Below, piece after piece: positions 60,648 to 64,000 of a DNA stretch of 64,000 bases. Within the stretch, counting starts at the first letter, position 1; every line of letters begins with the position of its first letter. Below the pieces are notes generated by a model. It searched no databases. It was not told the DNA's origin and saw nothing but the letters and a program-made list of their open reading frames with translations. The DNA comes from Clostridiales bacterium (GTDB lineage: Bacteria; Bacillota; Clostridia; Christensenellales; Aristaeellaceae): NCBI GenBank assembly GCA_017569285.1, contig CP069419.1:1798001-1862000 (forward strand), written 5' to 3'. The position numbers were made by a program, and so were the translations under genes.

Positions 60648-61862
60648 TTACTCGATGACCTTCGCCACAACGCCGGAACCCACGGTACGGCCGCCTTCAC
60701 GGATAGCGAAGCGCAGTCCCTGTTCCATAGCGATGGGGGTGATCAGGGTGATTTCCATGTCGATGTTGTCGCCGGGCATCACCATTTCAACGCCTTCGGG
60801 CAGCTTGATGTTGCCGGTAACGTCCGTCGTCCGGAAGTAGAACTGCGGACGATAGCCGTTGAAGAACGGGGTGTGACGGCCGCCTTCTTCCTTGGTCAGC
60901 ACGTACACCTGGCCAATGCAGTGGGTGTGCGGATGGATGCTGCCGGGCTTCGCCAGAACCTGGCCGCGCTCGACTTCGTTCCGCTGAATACCACGCAGCA
61001 GCGCGCCGATGTTGTCGCCGGCTTCCGCCTGGTCCAGCAGCTTGTGGAACATTTCAACACCGGTAACAACCGTGCTGCGGGGCTTTTCCATCAGGCCGAC
61101 GATTTCAACCGCGTCAGATACCTTCACGGTACCGCGCTCAACACGGCCGGTAGCCACGGTGCCGCGGCCGGAAATGCTGAACACGTCTTCAACAGGCATC
61201 AGGAAGGGCTGGTCCGTCGCACGGGCGGGTTCCGGGATGTAGTTGTCAACAGCGTCCATCAGTTCCCAGATGCACTTGCACTCGGGAGCGTTGTCCACAT
61301 CGGTGCCGCCGTTCTGGATGTACTCCAGGGCCTTCAGGGCGCTGCCCTTGATGATCGGGATGTCATCGCCCGGGAAGTCGTAGCTGCTCAGCAGTTCGCG
61401 GATTTCCATCTCGACCAGCTCCAGCAGCTCTTCGTCGTCCATCATGTCCGTCTTGTTCATGAACACAACGATGTAGGGCACGCCAACCTGACGGGCCAGC
61501 AGGATGTGCTCACGGGTCTGGGGCATCGGGCCGTCGGGAGCGGAAACAACCAGAATCGCGCCGTCCATCTGCGCGGCACCGGTGATCATGTTCTTAACAT
61601 AGTCAGCGTGGCCGGGGCAGTCCACGTGAGCATAGTGACGCTTCTTGGTCTCGTACTCAACGTGAGCGGTGTTGATGGTGATTCCACGTGCTTTTTCTTC
61701 GGGCGCCTTGTCGATTTCGTCGTAACGCATCGCCTGCGCTTCGCCCTTCAGGCTCAGCGTCATGGTGATCGCAGCGGTCAGGGTCGTCTTGCCGTGGTCA
61801 ACGTGTCCGATCGTCCCGATGTTTACATGGGGCTTTGTCCGTTCATAATGTCCTTTCGCCAT
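60648..61862 (-). CDS. tuf: Elongation factor Tu
   Basis: EF-Tu delivers aminoacyl-tRNA to the ribosome. It has 404 residues with G1 GHVDHGKT (19-26), G2 RGITIN, G3 DCPGH, G4 NKTD and G5 SALK, then beta-barrel domains 2 and 3 with a normal [15 protein letters not shown] end. It sits 74 bases downstream of tRNA-Gly(CCC) with no terminator between, so both appear to come from one strong promoter. It is not in the usual rpsL-rpsG-fusA-tuf cluster here. Confidence 0.98.
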   Translation of the reverse strand: MAKGHYERTKPHVNIGTIGHVDHGKTTLTAAITMTLSLKGEAQAMRYDEIDKAPEEKARGITINTAHVEYETKKRHYAHVDCPGHADYVKNMITGAAQMDGAILVVSAPDGPMPQTREHILLARQVGVPYIVVFMNKTDMMDDEELLELVEMEIRELLSSYDFPGDDIPIIKGSALKALEYIQNGGTDVDNAPECKCIWELMDAVDNYIPEPARATDQPFLMPVEDVFSISGRGTVATGRVERGTVKVSDAVEIVGLMEKPRSTVVTGVEMFHKLLDQAEAGDNIGALLRGIQRNEVERGQVLAKPGSIHPHTHCIGQVYVLTKEEGGRHTPFFNGYRPQFYFRTTDVTGNIKLPEGVEMVMPGDNIDMEITLITPIAMEQGLRFAIREGGRTVGSGVVAKVIE

Positions 61863-61935
61863 TGGGGTTTCCCTCCTTAATTATGTCTCGCTCAAAAGCG
61901 AATGTGGTAATTGCTTCCGAGTCATTGATGCGGTC

Positions 61936-62009
61936 TGGAGCAGGTGATGGGAATCGAACCCACGTGACCAGCTTGGGAAGCTGGAGCTCTGCCATTGAGC
62001 TACACCTGC
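61936..62009 (-). tRNA. tRNA-Gly (anticodon CCC)
   Basis: The cloverleaf reads GCAGGTG acceptor arm paired with CACCTGC, a D-arm GCTC/GAGC, anticodon stem CCAGC/GCTGG with loop TTCCCAA (anticodon CCC, reading GGG codons), and a T-arm with TTCGATT. The 3' CCA is encoded. It is 74 nt and lies directly upstream of tuf. Confidence 0.95.
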
Positions 62010-62050
62010 ATGCTCCGCATCAAGCCCTTGAAGACTTGCGAACAAAGTGT

Positions 62051-62079
62051 ATTTTATCCGTTTTTTCAATGCATGTCAA
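62051..62079 (-). promoter_or_regulatory. Strong promoter of tRNA-Gly and tuf
   Basis: On the minus strand, TTGACA (62074-62079), a 17-bp spacer and TAAAAT (62051-62056), about 40 bases before the tRNA. Confidence 0.85.
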
Positions 62080-62115
62080 GCCTTTTGCGGAAAGGGTTTT
62101 CGGCTGATTCCGGAT

Positions 62116-63144
62116 TCAGTCGATAAACATCGCGTCGCCGAAGGAGAAAAAGCGGTATTTTTCGGAAACGGCTTCCTTATACACACGGAGGGCTTCCTCC
62201 CGTCCCATGAAGGCGCTCACGAGCATCAGCAGTGTGCTCTGGGGCAGGTGAAAATTGGTGATCAGGGCGTCCACCGCCTTGATTTTCACACCGGGATAAA
62301 TGAAGATGGAGGTGTCCCCGTCGCCGGGATGGATGATCCCGTCCGGCGTGGACATGGTTTCCAGCGTGCGCACGGACGTGGTGCCGACGCAGATGATGCG
62401 CCCGCCTTCCCGGCGGATGCGGTTCAGCGTTTCGGCGGCTTCGGCGGAAACGGCGCAGTACTCACTGTGCATCACGTGCTTCTCCGCGTCCTCCACCTTC
62501 ACGGGACGGAAGGTGCCCAGCCCGACGTGCAGCAGCACGGGGACCACGGTCACGCCTTTGGCGCGGATGCGGTCCAGCAGCTCCGGCGTGAAGTGCAGCC
62601 CTGCGGTCGGGGCGGCGGCGGAACCCTCCAGCCGCGCGTACACGGTCTGGTACCGGCTGCCGTCCTCCAGCTTTTCATGGATGTATGGCGGAAGCGGCAT
62701 CTCGCCCAGGCGGTCGAGCACCTCCTCAAACACGCCGTCGCAGGAGAAGCGGACCATGCGCCCGCCGATCTCCTCCACGTTGCCGAGGATTTCGCAGCGG
62801 AGCAGCCCGTCCCCGAAGGAACAGGTGGTGCCGGGCTTCAGCCGGCGGCCGGGGCGCACCAGCGCCTCCCAGTCCGTGGCGGTTTTCCGGCGCAGCAGCA
62901 GCACCTCCACCGGGACGCCGGTGTCGTCCTTCACGCCGAGCAGGCGCGCGGGAATCACCCGGGTCTCATTGATGACCAGGGCGTCCCCGGGATTCAGTTC
63001 ATCGATGATGTCGTAGAAATGCTTATGTTCAATGGCACCGGTTTTCCGGCGGTAAATGAGCAGCCGGCTGTGGTCCCGGGGTTCCACCGGGGTCTGGGCA
63101 ATCAGCTCCTCCGGAAGCTCGTAATCAAAATCGGAAGTTTTCAT
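62116..63144 (-). CDS. queA: S-adenosylmethionine:tRNA ribosyltransferase-isomerase
   Basis: QueA makes epoxyqueuosine in wobble-position queuosine synthesis. It has 342 residues, starting [24 protein letters not shown], the family's hallmark, with [15 protein letters not shown], the [12 protein letters not shown] loop and [10 protein letters not shown]. It lies 7 bases behind ruvB; the ruvB-queA(-tgt) order is common in Gram-positives. No tgt gene follows here; the tRNA/tuf promoter comes next. Confidence 0.97.
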   Translation of the reverse strand: MKTSDFDYELPEELIAQTPVEPRDHSRLLIYRRKTGAIEHKHFYDIIDELNPGDALVINETRVIPARLLGVKDDTGVPVEVLLLRRKTATDWEALVRPGRRLKPGTTCSFGDGLLRCEILGNVEEIGGRMVRFSCDGVFEEVLDRLGEMPLPPYIHEKLEDGSRYQTVYARLEGSAAAPTAGLHFTPELLDRIRAKGVTVVPVLLHVGLGTFRPVKVEDAEKHVMHSEYCAVSAEAAETLNRIRREGGRIICVGTTSVRTLETMSTPDGIIHPGDGDTSIFIYPGVKIKAVDALITNFHLPQSTLLMLVSAFMGREEALRVYKEAVSEKYRFFSFGDAMFID

Positions 63145-63151
63145 CGTACGG

Positions 63152-64000
<849 letters not shown>

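Overview
This window looks like a chromosomal segment of a GC-rich Bacillota, probably a gut or rumen Clostridia. That is inferred from a CtsR/ClpC heat-shock locus, HemZ, LplA/LplB/LplC-type sugar transporters run by membrane-bound AraC regulators, an ECF sigma/anti-sigma pair, a homodimeric glycyl-tRNA synthetase, consensus sigma-A promoters and AGGAGG-type ribosome binding sites. Species cannot be assigned from the sequence alone.

Layout. 1-5.1 kb: a giant membrane-anchored TPR protein with DUF4214-like repeats, open at the left edge. 5.2-12.8 kb: housekeeping genes (murA, a J-domain protein, a histidine phosphatase, a short alaS, a NUDIX hydrolase, ftsY, glyS). 12.8-13.75 kb: a REP-associated tyrosine transposase flanked by its palindromes. 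13.8-19.65 kb: a solute-binding protein, two permeases and an AraC-type sensor. 19.76-21.65 kb: ECF sigma, anti-sigma and a small secreted protein. 21.9-28.3 kb: a leftward block hemZ, MBL hydrolase, dtd, relA, recJ, behind a structured 480-bp non-coding region. 28.7-32.6 kb: secDF, a GNAT and a cyclophilin. 32.7-40.5 kb: zapA, U32 protein, mutS2, a two-component system and aroK, closely spaced. 40.7-46.0 kb: an amino acid kinase, a serine hydrolase, ctsR and clpC. 46.1-58.3 kb: a plant-polysaccharide locus with GH43, AraC sensor, two paralogous binding proteins, two permeases, a trehalase-fold glycosidase, GH28 and araD. 58.4-58.7 kb: a large structured RNA, probably raiA-motif, ahead of a zinc-ribbon protein. 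59.1-64 kb: DEAD-box helicase, TSCPD protein, tuf, tRNA-Gly(CCC), queA and a partial ruvB.

The least explained signal is a family of about 104-bp, two-hairpin repeats, seen three times. One copy lies between aroK and the kinase gene, one between a sugar permease and its binding protein, and one in frame inside mutS2 just before the Walker A motif. The copies are roughly 70-75% identical by eye, and many differences preserve base pairing in the stems. A fourth, more distant relative may lie upstream of recJ. Other points of interest are an McsA-like zinc finger fused to ClpC with no mcsB, an alanyl-tRNA synthetase without its C-terminal domain, a perfect 30-bp inverted repeat beside the transposase, and a promoter whose -10 lies in the loop of a terminator.
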